The notes: a model not told the origin generated them from the sequence alone. DNA of 64,000 nt from Paenibacillus sp. FSL H7-0331 (GCF_001956045.1 NZ_MRTH01000015.1:1-64000); one strand, 5' to 3'; shown: positions 36,565 to 45,820, numbered from the stretch's first letter. Made by a program: numbers and translations.

Positions 36565-37533
36565 TTATTGCTTATCACGAATCAGATAACCCGGGATCAC
36601 ACGAATATAAATGAGCTCGCCTACCAATTCCACGATCGTTTGAGTGACAATAACCGCAGCAACCAACCCATCTAACGGATCCGGTAATGCATAAGCAAAC
36701 GGTAAGACAACCAGTGAGTTGCGTGTGCCTCCGCTAAAAACGAGCGCACGGGCAGCCGAAACGTCCAATCGAAACCATTTTGCAAGCTGAGCTGCGACAA
36801 AAGGCATAATGACCATAAAGGCGATATAAATTGGAATTGCGTATATGATCACTTCATAATATTCATAGATGCGGCTGATCTGGGACGCTACAATCACAAA
36901 AAGTGTTAAGGCCATAAAAGGAACCGGAAGCCATGCGGCACCATCTAACATCAGTTCTCCCATTTTACTGCGGGTCGCCCAAAACTGTGCACCCAAAGCA
37001 AGCAGAAGGGGAAGCAGAATAAGTCCGATAAATGCTTCAAAAAAAGGCTCCAAACTAATGAATTCGACGGCCTGATCGCCGATAAAAAGCCACAGATACA
37101 AAGGCAGAAATAACATTTGGGTAATAAAAAGAAAAGGTGTCGAGATCAGCATAAGCTTTTCGTTGCCTCGTCCAAGGTGAGTAAAGACGATAACATAGTC
37201 AATGCAGGGTGCTAAAAGTACAAGCATAACGCCAAGTAATAGTGGTGGTTGATTAGGTAAAAAGCTCGTTAGCAGCCAGACCAATAAAGGAACCGCCGCG
37301 TAGTTCGTAACGAGCAGGGCACAAATAAATCTTCGATTGGATAACGTTTCTTGTAAACGAAAAAAAGGAATTTGAGTGAACATGCTAAATAGTAGAATGG
37401 CAATCACGATTGAGGTTATATACCCAAATGTCGAAGAAAAAACTGGCCACATCAACCCAATAACTGCAGCAACGATTAGGGTAATCACATAAATCAAAAT
37501 TTGTTTTTGCTCGAGTGTCTCTCTGGTAACCAT
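36565..37533 (-). CDS. Arsenite/bile-acid-sodium-symporter family exporter (BASS/ACR3-like)
   Basis: 322-residue membrane protein with about ten helices. VMLVLLAPCIDYVIVFTHLGRGN near residue 105 matches the conserved Cys-bearing helix of arsenite permeases, and FSGGTRNSLVVLPFA near 270 is the second core motif of the BASS fold. GGGAGGG lies twelve nt before the ATG. It stands alone with no ArsR or ArsC beside it, so arsenite export is a family-based inference and another anion is possible. Confidence 0.8.
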   Translation of the reverse strand: MVTRETLEQKQILIYVITLIVAAVIGLMWPVFSSTFGYITSIVIAILLFSMFTQIPFFRLQETLSNRRFICALLVTNYAAVPLLVWLLTSFLPNQPPLLLGVMLVLLAPCIDYVIVFTHLGRGNEKLMLISTPFLFITQMLFLPLYLWLFIGDQAVEFISLEPFFEAFIGLILLPLLLALGAQFWATRSKMGELMLDGAAWLPVPFMALTLFVIVASQISRIYEYYEVIIYAIPIYIAFMVIMPFVAAQLAKWFRLDVSAARALVFSGGTRNSLVVLPFAYALPDPLDGLVAAVIVTQTIVELVGELIYIRVIPGYLIRDKQ

Positions 37534-37789
37534 AATCTAATAAACGTCCCTCCCAGATGTTAAAATTTCCATTTTGTCACATTGCAACTGCTGAACACAT
37601 GCTTTCCCATGGAGTCAACTAGTTTACAGCATACCATATATGTATGATTTGTATGACTGGATAAGCTTTTTGTTGCGCCTAATGACAGCATACCTCAGAG
37701 AAAGAATGCTCATTAGACGATTGATCCTAGTTACTGCTTTTCCAAAAATCCAAAAAAAGGTAAGATGTTTTTATCCGAACTATCGAGGA

Positions 37790-38503
37790 GTGGACAATAT
37801 AACTTCACAAATACTCATTGTCGAAGATGACTGGGAGATTCACGAATTGCTGGCCGCTTATTTACAAAAAGAAGGCTATGAAACAACATCCGCCTACAAC
37901 GGAAAAGAGGCACTCAGCCTCTTAGCACAAACACAATTTCAAATCCTCATTTTGGATCTGATGATACCTGAGATTGACGGTTATGAAGTACTCCGTCGCG
38001 TACGAGAAACACAAAATATTCCTGTACTGATCCTCTCTGCAAAAGGAGACGAGGTGGACAAAATCATCGGACTTGGGCTCGGTGCGGACGATTATTTAAC
38101 AAAGCCTTTTGGGCTTGGAGAGCTGTCCGCGAGGGTCAAGGCTATGCTTCGACGTTATGTCTACTTTAACAATAGTACGAAAGACGATCCCTCGTCCGTG
38201 TTGACCCATGGCGATCTTACGATCAATTTACATACCTATGAAGTCGCGTCACGAACCGGTAAAATAACGCTGACCTCCAAAGAATTTGAAATATTAAAGT
38301 TGTTTCTCTCCAAACCTTCCCGGGTCTTCACGAAGGCGCAAATTTTTCAAGCCGTCTGGAAGGAAGACTGTATGTCTGATGACAACACGGTCATGGTACA
38401 TATCCGCCGTCTTCGCACTAAAATTGAGTTGAATCCGTCTCAGCCGGAATATATTCAAACGGTTTGGGGAATAGGATACAAACTCGGGGAGGCTGCTAAC
38501 TGA
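37790..38503 (+). CDS. OmpR-family response regulator
   Basis: Receiver domain (QILIVEDDWEIHELL; phosphoacceptor Asp in LILDLMIPEIDGYE; Lys in DDYLTKPFG) followed by a winged-helix DNA-binding domain (LTSKEFEILKLFLSKPSRVFTKAQI; DNTVMVHIRRLRTKIE). 237 residues if started at GTG 37790, where homology begins; the frame is open back to 37640 and GAGGAG overlaps the GTG, so the exact start is uncertain. Its stop shares one base with the kinase start (TGATG). Controls the ABC exporter genes downstream, by context. Confidence 0.88.
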   Translation: MDNITSQILIVEDDWEIHELLAAYLQKEGYETTSAYNGKEALSLLAQTQFQILILDLMIPEIDGYEVLRRVRETQNIPVLILSAKGDEVDKIIGLGLGADDYLTKPFGLGELSARVKAMLRRYVYFNNSTKDDPSSVLTHGDLTINLHTYEVASRTGKITLTSKEFEILKLFLSKPSRVFTKAQIFQAVWKEDCMSDDNTVMVHIRRLRTKIELNPSQPEYIQTVWGIGYKLGEAAN

Positions 38504-39438
38504 TGTTCACGTACATCCAGACTAGCATCACCGTTATTTTGCTTGCTGCAAGCAGCTTACTTGTTATTCGACAGTGGCATTTCAAACGGCAGTTAGCGAT
38601 GGTGACCGCCCGTATCGAAGAGATACGCAATGGCAGCATCAATCAGAGAGTCCGTATTTCCACCACGCAGAAATCCCTGAACGAGCTCGGAGGCAGTATG
38701 AACCGACTCATCGATGACTTTCAGCGAAGCATGGAGAAGGTCAACTGGCTGGAAAGCGAACGAAAAAAAATGATCACCCATCTCTCCCACGATTTACGAA
38801 CACCGCTAACAGCCATTCTAGGCTACGTAGAATTCATGCAGACAGATAAAACCCTTACAGAAGCTACACGACAGCATTACTTCCAAATCATCTCCTCCAA
38901 GGGGAACAAGCTGGAAACTTTGATACGAGATTTCTTCGAGCTTTCCAAACTGGAGGCCGATGATGAACTATTGAACCCTGAGAGAATCAACATCATTGAC
39001 AAAATACAAGAAGCGATACTTTCCTTCTATCACCAGTTTCAGCTCGTACAATTGAGTCCACAGCTGCAGCTTCCCGAACACCCCATTTACGTTTGGGGAA
39101 ATGGGCACAGCATAGATCGGATTATGAACAATCTGCTGTCCAATTCGCTTCGTTACGGAGTGGAAGGTGGAATGATCGGCATTAGGGTTCGGGAAGAAGA
39201 AGAACGCGTATGGATTGATGTTTGGGATCAAGGCCAAGGGATTTCAGAGACAGATTTGCCGTATATATTCGAGCGCCTATATACGGGCAAAGCATCCAGA
39301 AATGCTGTTCAGCAAGGGAATGGTCTGGGCCTGACGATTACCAAAAAATTAGTTGAGAAACAGCAAGGTGAAATTCATGTCGACAGCATCCCAAATCAAA
39401 AAACCAGCTTTTCCTTCTACTTGCCCAAGGCAACTTAA
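38503..39438 (+). CDS. Sensor histidine kinase
   Basis: 311 residues. A single N-terminal helix (residues 6-22) and no sizable external domain, a HAMP-like linker, H-box LSHDLRTPLTAILGYVEF near residue 95, N-box NNLLSNSLRYG near 210 and G-box GQGISE...NGLGLTI near 245-275. The lack of an external sensor suggests it reads signal within the membrane or from its partner exporter, as in bacitracin- and lantibiotic-responsive systems. Overlaps the regulator gene by one base. Confidence 0.88.
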   Translation: MFTYIQTSITVILLAASSLLVIRQWHFKRQLAMVTARIEEIRNGSINQRVRISTTQKSLNELGGSMNRLIDDFQRSMEKVNWLESERKKMITHLSHDLRTPLTAILGYVEFMQTDKTLTEATRQHYFQIISSKGNKLETLIRDFFELSKLEADDELLNPERINIIDKIQEAILSFYHQFQLVQLSPQLQLPEHPIYVWGNGHSIDRIMNNLLSNSLRYGVEGGMIGIRVREEEERVWIDVWDQGQGISETDLPYIFERLYTGKASRNAVQQGNGLGLTITKKLVEKQQGEIHVDSIPNQKTSFSFYLPKAT

Positions 39439-39444
39439 GAAAAA

Positions 39445-39488
39445 TGTAAGGAATAGTTAATTAGGATGTAAAGTGTACTCTATATAAT
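39445..39488 (+). promoter_or_regulatory. Candidate regulator-dependent promoter of the ABC exporter
   Basis: Two TGTAA repeats (39445 and 39467) sit 22 bp apart on the same DNA face, followed by a TATAAT -10 element at 39483-39488 without a good -35. This is the layout expected for an OmpR-type activator site upstream of the exporter genes. Confidence 0.4.
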
Positions 39489-39557
39489 TAAAACCAACCA
39501 AAATGATGGCTTACGAAGTCATTTTGCTATGCAAAACTTATAGGGGGTTGGGAACAA

Positions 39558-40478
39558 GTGGAAACCATTTTGAAAACAAGCGGCCTCACCAAAAAGTATA
39601 AAGATCACACAGCGGTCGACTGTATCAACATTTCCTTGAAAAAAGGAGAGATTTACGGTTTTCTCGGCCAGAACGGAGCAGGTAAAACGACGACGATTCG
39701 CATGATTATGGGTCTCATCCAGCCCACATCAGGCCAGATCGAACTGTTCGGGCAGACCTTGGAGTCGGGGCACAGAGCAGCTTTTGAACGCATCGGTTCG
39801 ATGATTGAAATACCCGGCTTTTATCCGAATCTGACTGCCGCCGAGAACCTCGACATCCACCGCCGAATGATGGGCATGGGGAACAAGGAAAGCATTGAAC
39901 AATCACTGGAGCAAGCAGGTTTGCTGGACGTTCGCAACAAGCGAGTGAAAAGCTTCTCGCTCGGAATGAAGCAGCGTCTTGGCATAGCCCGTTCTCTACT
40001 GCATCATCCGGAGCTGCTTATCCTCGATGAGCCGACAAACGGTTTGGACCCTGTTGGAATAAAGGAAGTACGCAATTTAATTATTGAGTTGGCATCGAAA
40101 CGCAATATTGCTGTTTTGGTATCGAGCCATATTTTAAGTGAGGTTCAGCAGATGGCTACGGTACTTGGCATTATTCATAACGGAAAATTAGTGGAGGAAA
40201 TTGAACAAGAAGCGCTGCAGATGAGAAACAGACATTGTGTGGAGTATAAGGTAAGCAATGATCGTCAGACAGTTATGCTGCTGGAGCAGAAGCTGGGCAT
40301 TCACGACTACTCCGTTCCCGAACCGGGCATTGTCAGGGTGTTCGAACAGCTATCAGAATCGGCTATGATCAATCGAACACTTGTTGATAACGGCATAGAT
40401 GTGTGCGAAATTACGATGCTGCGTGAAACATTGGAGGATTATTTCCTTGGCCTGACGGGGGGTGCTCGAAGTGCTTAA
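39558..40478 (+). CDS. ABC exporter ATPase (BcrA-like)
   Basis: 306 residues. Walker A GQNGAGKTTT near residue 40, signature SLGMKQR near 138, Walker B LLILDEPTNGLDP near 157, H-loop SSHIL near 193, then a C-terminal domain of about 90 residues typical of the bacitracin/lantibiotic self-protection ATPases. AGGGGG precedes the start. It energises the permease encoded next, with which it overlaps. Confidence 0.9.
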   Translation: METILKTSGLTKKYKDHTAVDCINISLKKGEIYGFLGQNGAGKTTTIRMIMGLIQPTSGQIELFGQTLESGHRAAFERIGSMIEIPGFYPNLTAAENLDIHRRMMGMGNKESIEQSLEQAGLLDVRNKRVKSFSLGMKQRLGIARSLLHHPELLILDEPTNGLDPVGIKEVRNLIIELASKRNIAVLVSSHILSEVQQMATVLGIIHNGKLVEEIEQEALQMRNRHCVEYKVSNDRQTVMLLEQKLGIHDYSVPEPGIVRVFEQLSESAMINRTLVDNGIDVCEITMLRETLEDYFLGLTGGARSA

Positions 40479-41223
40479 TATTATGTATACCGAATTACTG
40501 AAATTAAAACGCTCCAACATTCTCTGGTTAACGATCATTGGCGCTGTACTGCCTGCGTTGATCACCACATTCGGTGAATTCAAGGACATGAATTGGACCA
40601 ATCTGTTAAATAACAATCTTCTGTTTCTCAACGTAATGATTGGTCCGATGTTATTATCGATGCTAGCAGGATATGTGGTGGTCCGGGAATACAATGATAA
40701 TACGGTTAATCAACTTTTCGTATATCCTCATCGTCGCGTCACGATTTTATTTGCAAAAATGGTTGTCGTTCTGCTTCTATCTGTTACGGTATCTGCCCTT
40801 AATTATTCATTGATTTGGTTGTCAGGCAGCCTAATAGGCCATCAACCGATTACGGCAGAACTGTTCTGGAAATATACCGATGCGTATTTGTGGATGTTTG
40901 TGCTGCAAGCTCTGCTTATCCCGATTATGATGACAGCCGGAATTGTTGGAAAAAGCTTCATCCCTCCGGTCGTGCTCGGAATAGTCGCTATCCTCATTAA
41001 TATGATGGCGATTCAGGGAGTTGAGGACCATATTCCGGAACGCATTACTTTTGTAAGCTATTTTCCATTCGGTTCTGCAATCATTCATATGCTTGATTTG
41101 ATTAAATCAAATGTGGATATAGGTGTTCTCAACCCTTTATATCCCAATGGATTAACCTTTGTACTATTTTTCATTTTCAATGCGCTCTATTACACGAAGT
41201 CCGAGGTTCATAGCGGTTCTTGA
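40462..41223 (+). CDS. ABC-2 type exporter permease (BcrB-like)
   Basis: About 250 residues with six helices of the ABC-2 / bacitracin-lantibiotic exporter type (NIMYTELLKLKRSNILW start; VVREYNDNTVNQLFVYPHRR cytoplasmic loop). Two GTG starts are possible, 40462 and 40471; GGGGGG at 40457-40462 favours the second. Both overlap the ATPase gene end, so the subunits are translationally coupled. With the two-component genes upstream it forms a peptide- or antibiotic-responsive efflux module. Confidence 0.88.
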   Translation: MLEVLNIMYTELLKLKRSNILWLTIIGAVLPALITTFGEFKDMNWTNLLNNNLLFLNVMIGPMLLSMLAGYVVVREYNDNTVNQLFVYPHRRVTILFAKMVVVLLLSVTVSALNYSLIWLSGSLIGHQPITAELFWKYTDAYLWMFVLQALLIPIMMTAGIVGKSFIPPVVLGIVAILINMMAIQGVEDHIPERITFVSYFPFGSAIIHMLDLIKSNVDIGVLNPLYPNGLTFVLFFIFNALYYTKSEVHSGS

Positions 41224-41224
41224 T

Positions 41225-42400
41225 TTATTCTTTAAGTTCAGCCTGATGATGATACTGATCAAACGTTTCCTTCAATTTGGTTGCAGCGTCATCGGAGAAA
41301 ATAAGCTTGAGGTTCTTATCTGATTCCTCGGCTGATCGGGATGAGTAGACGTACATCTTCTCCTCGTATACGCTGACCGCTTCATCGAGATCGTCATAGT
41401 GAGCGATGGCTAGCGCCAGTTGTGTTGCATCCAGCATCGCCAAGTTCACGCCTTCTCCTGCAAAAGGAGACATCAGATGCGCAGCATCACCGATTAACGT
41501 GACACCCGACTTGAAGGCCCATTTCAGACCGACAGGCAGCATATAGATGCGTCTTGGGATCATCTTGTCGTTAGAGCAGTGGATATAGTTCTTCAGTTGT
41601 TCGTCCCAATCACTGTAATACTGTAGCAGCTTCCTTTTCGCTTCCTTGGGCTGATTGAATGGAATGTCGCACGTATCCAGCCAGTCACGTTCGGCTCTAA
41701 AGCTTAAATATACCTTGATACGGCCATCTCCATTGAGCTGAGCAAGAATCGCTTGATGATCGGCAAGACCAAACATCTTCCCACGAGCGTTAAAGGCGGC
41801 GAGTTCAGGATGGGCGACGGCTGCATTGTCCACATTAAGCTCCACCATACTGAGTCCGCTATATTCGGCTTTGGCATCCGTGAGAAGAGGACGTATACGG
41901 GAGAAGGCGCCATCGGCACCGACGACAAGATGGACGGTATCCACGTGCCCATTCTCAAAGCGAAGCTCATGCATGCCATTATCCAAAGGAATGGCTTCAA
42001 TTAATTTATGCCCATAGTGAAGGCATTCAGGGTCGAGATCGTTCAGCAGCAGATCACATAGGGTTCCGCGGTCGATTTCGGGACGTTCCCCGGTATCATC
42101 GATGCCAGCCACCTCATCCATATAAATTTTGCCCGTTTTGTCGAGAAGCCGGAAGTCTTCTCCTTCATAGCGGGCAATCGCTTTAAATTGCTCGTAAAGG
42201 CCTGCTTCTTTAAGCGCGATTTGCCCGGTATCTTCATGAATGTCCAACGAGCCACCACTGTCGCTGTTTTTATCCGAATCTTCGCGTTCATACACAACCG
42301 CTTTTATACCGTGCCGCTGCAAAATCAGGGCTAACGTCAATCCGCCGGGACCTCCACCTATAATTGCGATACGTTGTTCTTTTGCTGATGCTGCTGTCAT
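41225..42400 (-). CDS. FAD-dependent monooxygenase, TetX-like
   Basis: 391-residue class A flavin hydroxylase. GGGPGGLTLALILQ at residues 15-28 binds FAD, GGSLDIHEDTGQIALKEAGL near 49 and GDAAHLMSPFAGEGVNLAMLDA near 300 match the TetX group of tetracycline-modifying and related enzymes. GAGGAG lies nine nt before the ATG. Activity on tetracycline is not proven by sequence. An AACGAAC operator and a deleted efflux gene lie upstream, suggesting a xenobiotic-induced unit. Confidence 0.85.
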   Translation of the reverse strand: MTAASAKEQRIAIIGGGPGGLTLALILQRHGIKAVVYEREDSDKNSDSGGSLDIHEDTGQIALKEAGLYEQFKAIARYEGEDFRLLDKTGKIYMDEVAGIDDTGERPEIDRGTLCDLLLNDLDPECLHYGHKLIEAIPLDNGMHELRFENGHVDTVHLVVGADGAFSRIRPLLTDAKAEYSGLSMVELNVDNAAVAHPELAAFNARGKMFGLADHQAILAQLNGDGRIKVYLSFRAERDWLDTCDIPFNQPKEAKRKLLQYYSDWDEQLKNYIHCSNDKMIPRRIYMLPVGLKWAFKSGVTLIGDAAHLMSPFAGEGVNLAMLDATQLALAIAHYDDLDEAVSVYEEKMYVYSSRSAEESDKNLKLIFSDDAATKLKETFDQYHHQAELKE

Positions 42401-42419
42401 CCTTTTCAGCTCCTCAAAG

Positions 42420-42688
42420 TTAGATTGTGAATGTCTTGACTATTTTATAATATAACGAACATTGTTCGTTTTTAGATATGACAATATTTCCGTTTATCCT
42501 AACACTTACAGGGACAAGCCTCTTCCCCAACTTGTGGACATCTTGTAAGGCGTTGATACGGTGTGATAAACAAGCAGTGACAATAGTAATACCAAATGAG
42601 GTTACGATTTGTTGAGCAGATGTCGTAATAGGAGTCACTCGACTGAGAACGCGGCTGTGGCATGATTCGCTTGTGTATTTGTATTCAT
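42420..42688 (-). pseudogene. Internally deleted MFS efflux gene remnant
   Basis: An ATG at 42688 with AAGGAG upstream starts MNTNTQANHATAAFSVE and stops. One frame over, a piece reading VTPITTSAQQIVTSFGITIV then CLSHRINALQDVHKLGK follows directly, and resembles the late membrane segment of DHA2 (EmrB/QacA-type) drug exporters. The two ends appear joined by a large deletion. The remnant lies between two copies of the AACGAAC palindrome, just upstream of the TetX-like gene. Confidence 0.5.
42454..42470. promoter_or_regulatory. TetR-type operator half of a pair
   Basis: AACGAAC-ATT-GTTCGTT palindrome in an AT-rich promoter region 54 bp upstream of the TetX-like start. It shares the AACGAACA/TGTTCGTT half-sites with the larger repeat at 42723-42755. 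Confidence 0.6.
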
Positions 42689-42722
42689 TTCAACTCGCTC
42701 CTTTCTCTTCAAGTTATACCAC

Positions 42723-42755
42723 AACGAACATAGTTCGTAAAGAACTATGTTCGTT
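42723..42755. promoter_or_regulatory. Perfect 14-bp inverted repeat operator
   Basis: AACGAACATAGTTC and its exact complement flank GTAAA, 35 bp upstream of the deleted efflux gene. Typical of TetR-family operators; no TetR gene is adjacent, so the repressor is encoded elsewhere or has been lost. Confidence 0.7.
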
Positions 42756-42756
42756 A

Positions 42757-42796
42757 AAATAAAAACCTCCTTCTGGTATGCTACCAAATGGAGGTT
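42757..42796 (-). terminator. Terminator of the class I methyltransferase gene
   Basis: AACCTCC/GGAGGTT outer arms with GGTA/TACC inside, followed by TTTTATTTT on the minus strand, 25 nt beyond the stop at 42821. Confidence 0.8.
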
Positions 42797-42820
42797 CAGA
42801 CTATGTCTTATAAGGAACGA

Positions 42821-43549
42821 TTATTGTTTTCGTGCTTTTACAATAAGAAAATGCGGGTTCGTCGAAAGACGATCAAACCATCGTTTGTACCAATCCATGG
42901 ACTCAGGTTTATCTTTGAACTCTATATCGGGCTGCGGCTCAACGATTCTGTCAATTACAAATTGTGCTGAGGTGACGTTAAGTATTTCTTGAAGAGGTCT
43001 CCTGTAAAATGTAACCTCTACGGGTCCGGACTCCTTTTTGTTCCATGTTTCCTTCAGTAGCTCATGGGCAAAGTAATCGGGTCTATCAAAGTGTTTAAAG
43101 TCCATAAAAGGGTGATGCACAGAGAAAATCAGGCAGCCTCCTGGTTTCAGGATACGATGAAATTCACGAAAGGTGGGTGCCCAGTCATCGATGTAGTGAA
43201 GGGTCAATGAACTTACAATCAGGTTGAATGTCTCGTTATGGAACGGAAGTGTTTCAGCCAAATCACAAGTAAACACCGCTGTCTCATCACCAACTCGCCT
43301 TTTACAAGCTTCTACCATGGCAGGACTTAGATCAACAGCCGTAACCTGAGAACCCCGTTTTATAAATTGCTCCGAATACCAACCTGCGGCACAGCCAGCA
43401 TCCAGGACTGCTAGTTCTCTCATATCGCTTGGCATAAGCTTCATCATCGCCGGTCGTTCATAATAAGCGTTATGCCCACTCTCAATATCCACATGTATTT
43501 CATAGTCTTTAGCAAGCTTTTCGTAAGCTTGGAGAACCTTTTCTTTCAT
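42821..43549 (-). CDS. Class I SAM-dependent methyltransferase
   Basis: 242 residues. Motif I VLDAGCAAGWYSEQF near residue 48, VTAVDLSPAMV after strand 2, LIVSSLTLHYIDDW near 110 and LKPGGCLIFSVHHPF near 135 define a UbiE/COQ5-like small-molecule methyltransferase. GGAAGGTG lies before the ATG. Monocistronic. Acceptor unknown. Confidence 0.88.
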   Translation of the reverse strand: MKEKVLQAYEKLAKDYEIHVDIESGHNAYYERPAMMKLMPSDMRELAVLDAGCAAGWYSEQFIKRGSQVTAVDLSPAMVEACKRRVGDETAVFTCDLAETLPFHNETFNLIVSSLTLHYIDDWAPTFREFHRILKPGGCLIFSVHHPFMDFKHFDRPDYFAHELLKETWNKKESGPVEVTFYRRPLQEILNVTSAQFVIDRIVEPQPDIEFKDKPESMDWYKRWFDRLSTNPHFLIVKARKQ

Positions 43550-43648
43550 TTCTTCACACCTTCCCTCTATCTTGTCTGCACTTCACGTTATGTTAACGAA
43601 TTCCACATTTAAGCTCATATTCCTTGTTTTTATGCGCGAATAAGGTAC

Positions 43649-43677
43649 TTGACGAACAACACCTTTAGTTATATAGT
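43649..43677 (+). promoter_or_regulatory. Sigma-A-type promoter of the MFS exporter
   Basis: TTGACG at 43649-43654 and TATAGT at 43672-43677 with an ideal 17-bp spacer. The predicted start near 43684 leaves a leader of over 100 nt before the coding region. Confidence 0.7.
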
Positions 43678-43794
43678 TATACAAGTATCTAATTGACGAC
43701 AAAAAAAGAAGGATGGTTTGATGTGATTTAGCTGTTTAATCCCGCCAGAACTGCTTGAGGTTTGAAGAAAATCGGCGCGTGTGACTAGCGTCAA

Positions 43795-45024
43795 TTGAGA
43801 GATATACAACTACACGATATTTGGGAGATGATTTCAAAGGTGGCTCAATCTAAATCTTTAATTATATTCATCCTCGCTTTCGGTATCTTTGGTATCATTA
43901 ATACCGAAATGGGTGTAATCGGCATTTTGCCACAGATTTCCCAACAATTTGGCATAACCGTATCCGACGCAGGTTTGCTTGTCAGCCTTTTCGCACTGGC
44001 TGTTGCGATTAGCGGCCCCTTCTTACCCTTGCTTTTCTCAGGAATGAATCGTAAGATAGCCATGCTCATGGTAATCGGACTTTTCGTCATCACCAATGTG
44101 ATATCTGTTTATGCGCCTAACTTTACCGTGCTCCTTATAGCTCGGATTATCCCTGCGTTCCTGCATCCCGTTTATTTCTCGGTAGCTTTTACAGCAGCAG
44201 CCAATTCCGTTAGCAAAGACCAGGTTCCCAAAGTCATATCCAAGGTATTCATGGGCGTTACTGCCGGGATGGTCATTGGTACACCCATCACGTCTTTTAT
44301 CGCGGACGTCATGTCGCTTGAAGCTTCACTTTGGTTCTTTGCTGTAGTCAATGCGATAGCATTCGTAACCATTCTCGCTTTCATCCCGTCTATGCCCGTT
44401 AAGGAAAAACTATCCTACGGAGCACAGTTGGGCGTGTTGAAGAAACCACTGGTCTGGATCAGCATTGTGACTGTCATTTTCTTGAATTCATCGATGTATG
44501 CCGTTTACAGTTTTTTTGCCGAGTATCTGGATACCGTTACTCATATGACTGGAAAACAAATCAGCCTGATGTTGGTATTATTCGGTGTAACCGGTATGGC
44601 AGGTAATCTATTGGCTGGAAAATTACTAAGCAATAGAGCGATCGCAACAGCAATCGTGTTTCCATTTGTGTTCGGAGTCATTTATTTACTCGCGTATTTA
44701 CTAGGGAATTTCACTATTCCAATGACGATAATTATCGCGTTATGGGGTGTTCTTTTTACCCTCGGACTCAATATATCTCAATACTGGATTACTTCCTCAG
44801 CCCCAGAAGCGCCTGACTTTGCAAACGGCTTGTTTGTTGCCTTTGCCAATCTAGGCGTAACGGTCGGCACATTAATTGGCGGTATGTTTATTGCAAATAT
44901 GGGCACTCATCATGTCGTATGGTCCGGCATCATATTCCTGGCGCTTGGTTTTGTGACCATTATGCTAAGAACATCCCTTGGTTCAAAAAAAGCGAGATCT
45001 AAGCTAACCCTCACTAATCACTGA
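43795..45024 (+). CDS. MFS transporter (DHA1, AraJ/sugar-efflux-like)
   Basis: Up to 409 residues with twelve helices. IINTEMGVIGILPQISQQFGITVSDAG near residue 35 is the DHA1 first-helix signature, and the 2-3 loop GMNRKIAML is short. The frame opens at TTG 43795; the ATG at 43828 (MISKVAQSK) has GGGAG directly against it, so the start is uncertain by eleven codons. It exports drugs, sugars or amino acids; the substrate cannot be read. The 5' leader of about 110-145 nt could hold regulation, but I see no clear structure. Confidence 0.85.
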   Translation: MRDIQLHDIWEMISKVAQSKSLIIFILAFGIFGIINTEMGVIGILPQISQQFGITVSDAGLLVSLFALAVAISGPFLPLLFSGMNRKIAMLMVIGLFVITNVISVYAPNFTVLLIARIIPAFLHPVYFSVAFTAAANSVSKDQVPKVISKVFMGVTAGMVIGTPITSFIADVMSLEASLWFFAVVNAIAFVTILAFIPSMPVKEKLSYGAQLGVLKKPLVWISIVTVIFLNSSMYAVYSFFAEYLDTVTHMTGKQISLMLVLFGVTGMAGNLLAGKLLSNRAIATAIVFPFVFGVIYLLAYLLGNFTIPMTIIIALWGVLFTLGLNISQYWITSSAPEAPDFANGLFVAFANLGVTVGTLIGGMFIANMGTHHVVWSGIIFLALGFVTIMLRTSLGSKKARSKLTLTNH

Positions 45025-45036
45025 TTGCCAGACAAG

Positions 45037-45110
45037 CAGCTCTTTTAGCAATAAGCATAGAGGGAACTACAATTCCCTTCTATGACTATTGCTAAATGGA
45101 GCTGTTTATT
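45037..45110 (+). terminator. Terminator of the MFS exporter
   Basis: A long hairpin (CAGCTC/GAGCTG, TAGCAAT/ATTGCTA, CATAGAgGGAA/TTCCCTTCTATG) followed by TTTATTT. The following stretch 45111-45354 shows nothing I can name. Confidence 0.8.
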
Positions 45111-45354
45111 TGCTGTTATAAATCCTGTAGGGATTGTGTAATCCATAGCATCTCCAATTATAACAATGTCTCAAACATGGTCAATTCTGGGATTTAAATG
45201 GGTACCTTAATTAAATTATACGATAATGCCTGATAGGATCAGAAATGCACGGGAGTGGAGGATCGATCATCCTGTCTGCTCAGGAGAAATTTTAGACCAA
45301 ATATGGTATGATAAACATAATCACAGTTGCTTTTCATGGTTACCTAAATCTGCG

Positions 45355-45382
45355 TTGACAAATCAAGATACTTCCATATCAT
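45355..45382 (+). promoter_or_regulatory. Sigma-A-type promoter of the ArsR gene
   Basis: TTGACA (45355-45360) and TATCAT (45377-45382) with a 16-bp spacer, 77 bp before the ATG. Confidence 0.6.
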
Positions 45383-45459
45383 CAAAATGAAGAGCGACCA
45401 ACGACATAAAAAGAAGTTAATACAACAACACACAATGTCACAGAAAAGGAGAAATCTGT

Positions 45460-45738
45460 ATGACAACCTTATCCGACCAGCAGTTCTCGAGGATCTCCCG
45501 CGCCCTGGCCGAACCGCGTCGTTATCAAATGCTCAAGGAAATCGGAGCAGCCAAAGAGCCGCTACCCTGCAGTATACTGCATGAGTCCCACAACGTGAGC
45601 GCCGCTACCATCTCCCATCATATTAAAGAATTGGAGACAGCCGATTTGGTTCAATGCATTCGTGAAGGCAAGTTCATGAGTCTTGTTCTCCAACACGATG
45701 TTCTGCGCGCTTATTTGGACAAACTTTCGGAAATATAA
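45460..45738 (+). CDS. ArsR/SmtB family transcriptional regulator
   Basis: 92-residue winged-HTH repressor ([40 protein letters not shown]; wing [10 protein letters not shown]). AAAGGAG precedes the ATG, which is preferred over an out-of-frame upstream start. No metal-binding Cys pair is present in the recognition helix, so it is not a classical metal sensor. It converges with the SRPBCC gene; ArsR/SRPBCC pairs are often functionally linked. Confidence 0.88.
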   Translation: MTTLSDQQFSRISRALAEPRRYQMLKEIGAAKEPLPCSILHESHNVSAATISHHIKELETADLVQCIREGKFMSLVLQHDVLRAYLDKLSEI

Positions 45739-45762
45739 GTATGGGTCGTTCTACACAAATAC

Positions 45763-45804
45763 AACGGTAGCCCAGGACATAGGAATTCAGTCCAGACTAC
45801 CGTT
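45763..45804. terminator. Terminator between convergent ArsR and SRPBCC genes
   Basis: AACGGTAG/CTACCGTT outer arms with GGAC/GTCC inside form a stable hairpin between the two stop codons. T-tracts are weak on both sides. Confidence 0.5.
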
Positions 45805-45820
45805 AAACATTGAATAAACC

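Noticed and set aside
42747..42992. Plus-strand 81-codon frame near the methyltransferase end
   Set aside because: It overlaps a clear terminator and the antisense of a well-supported methyltransferase.
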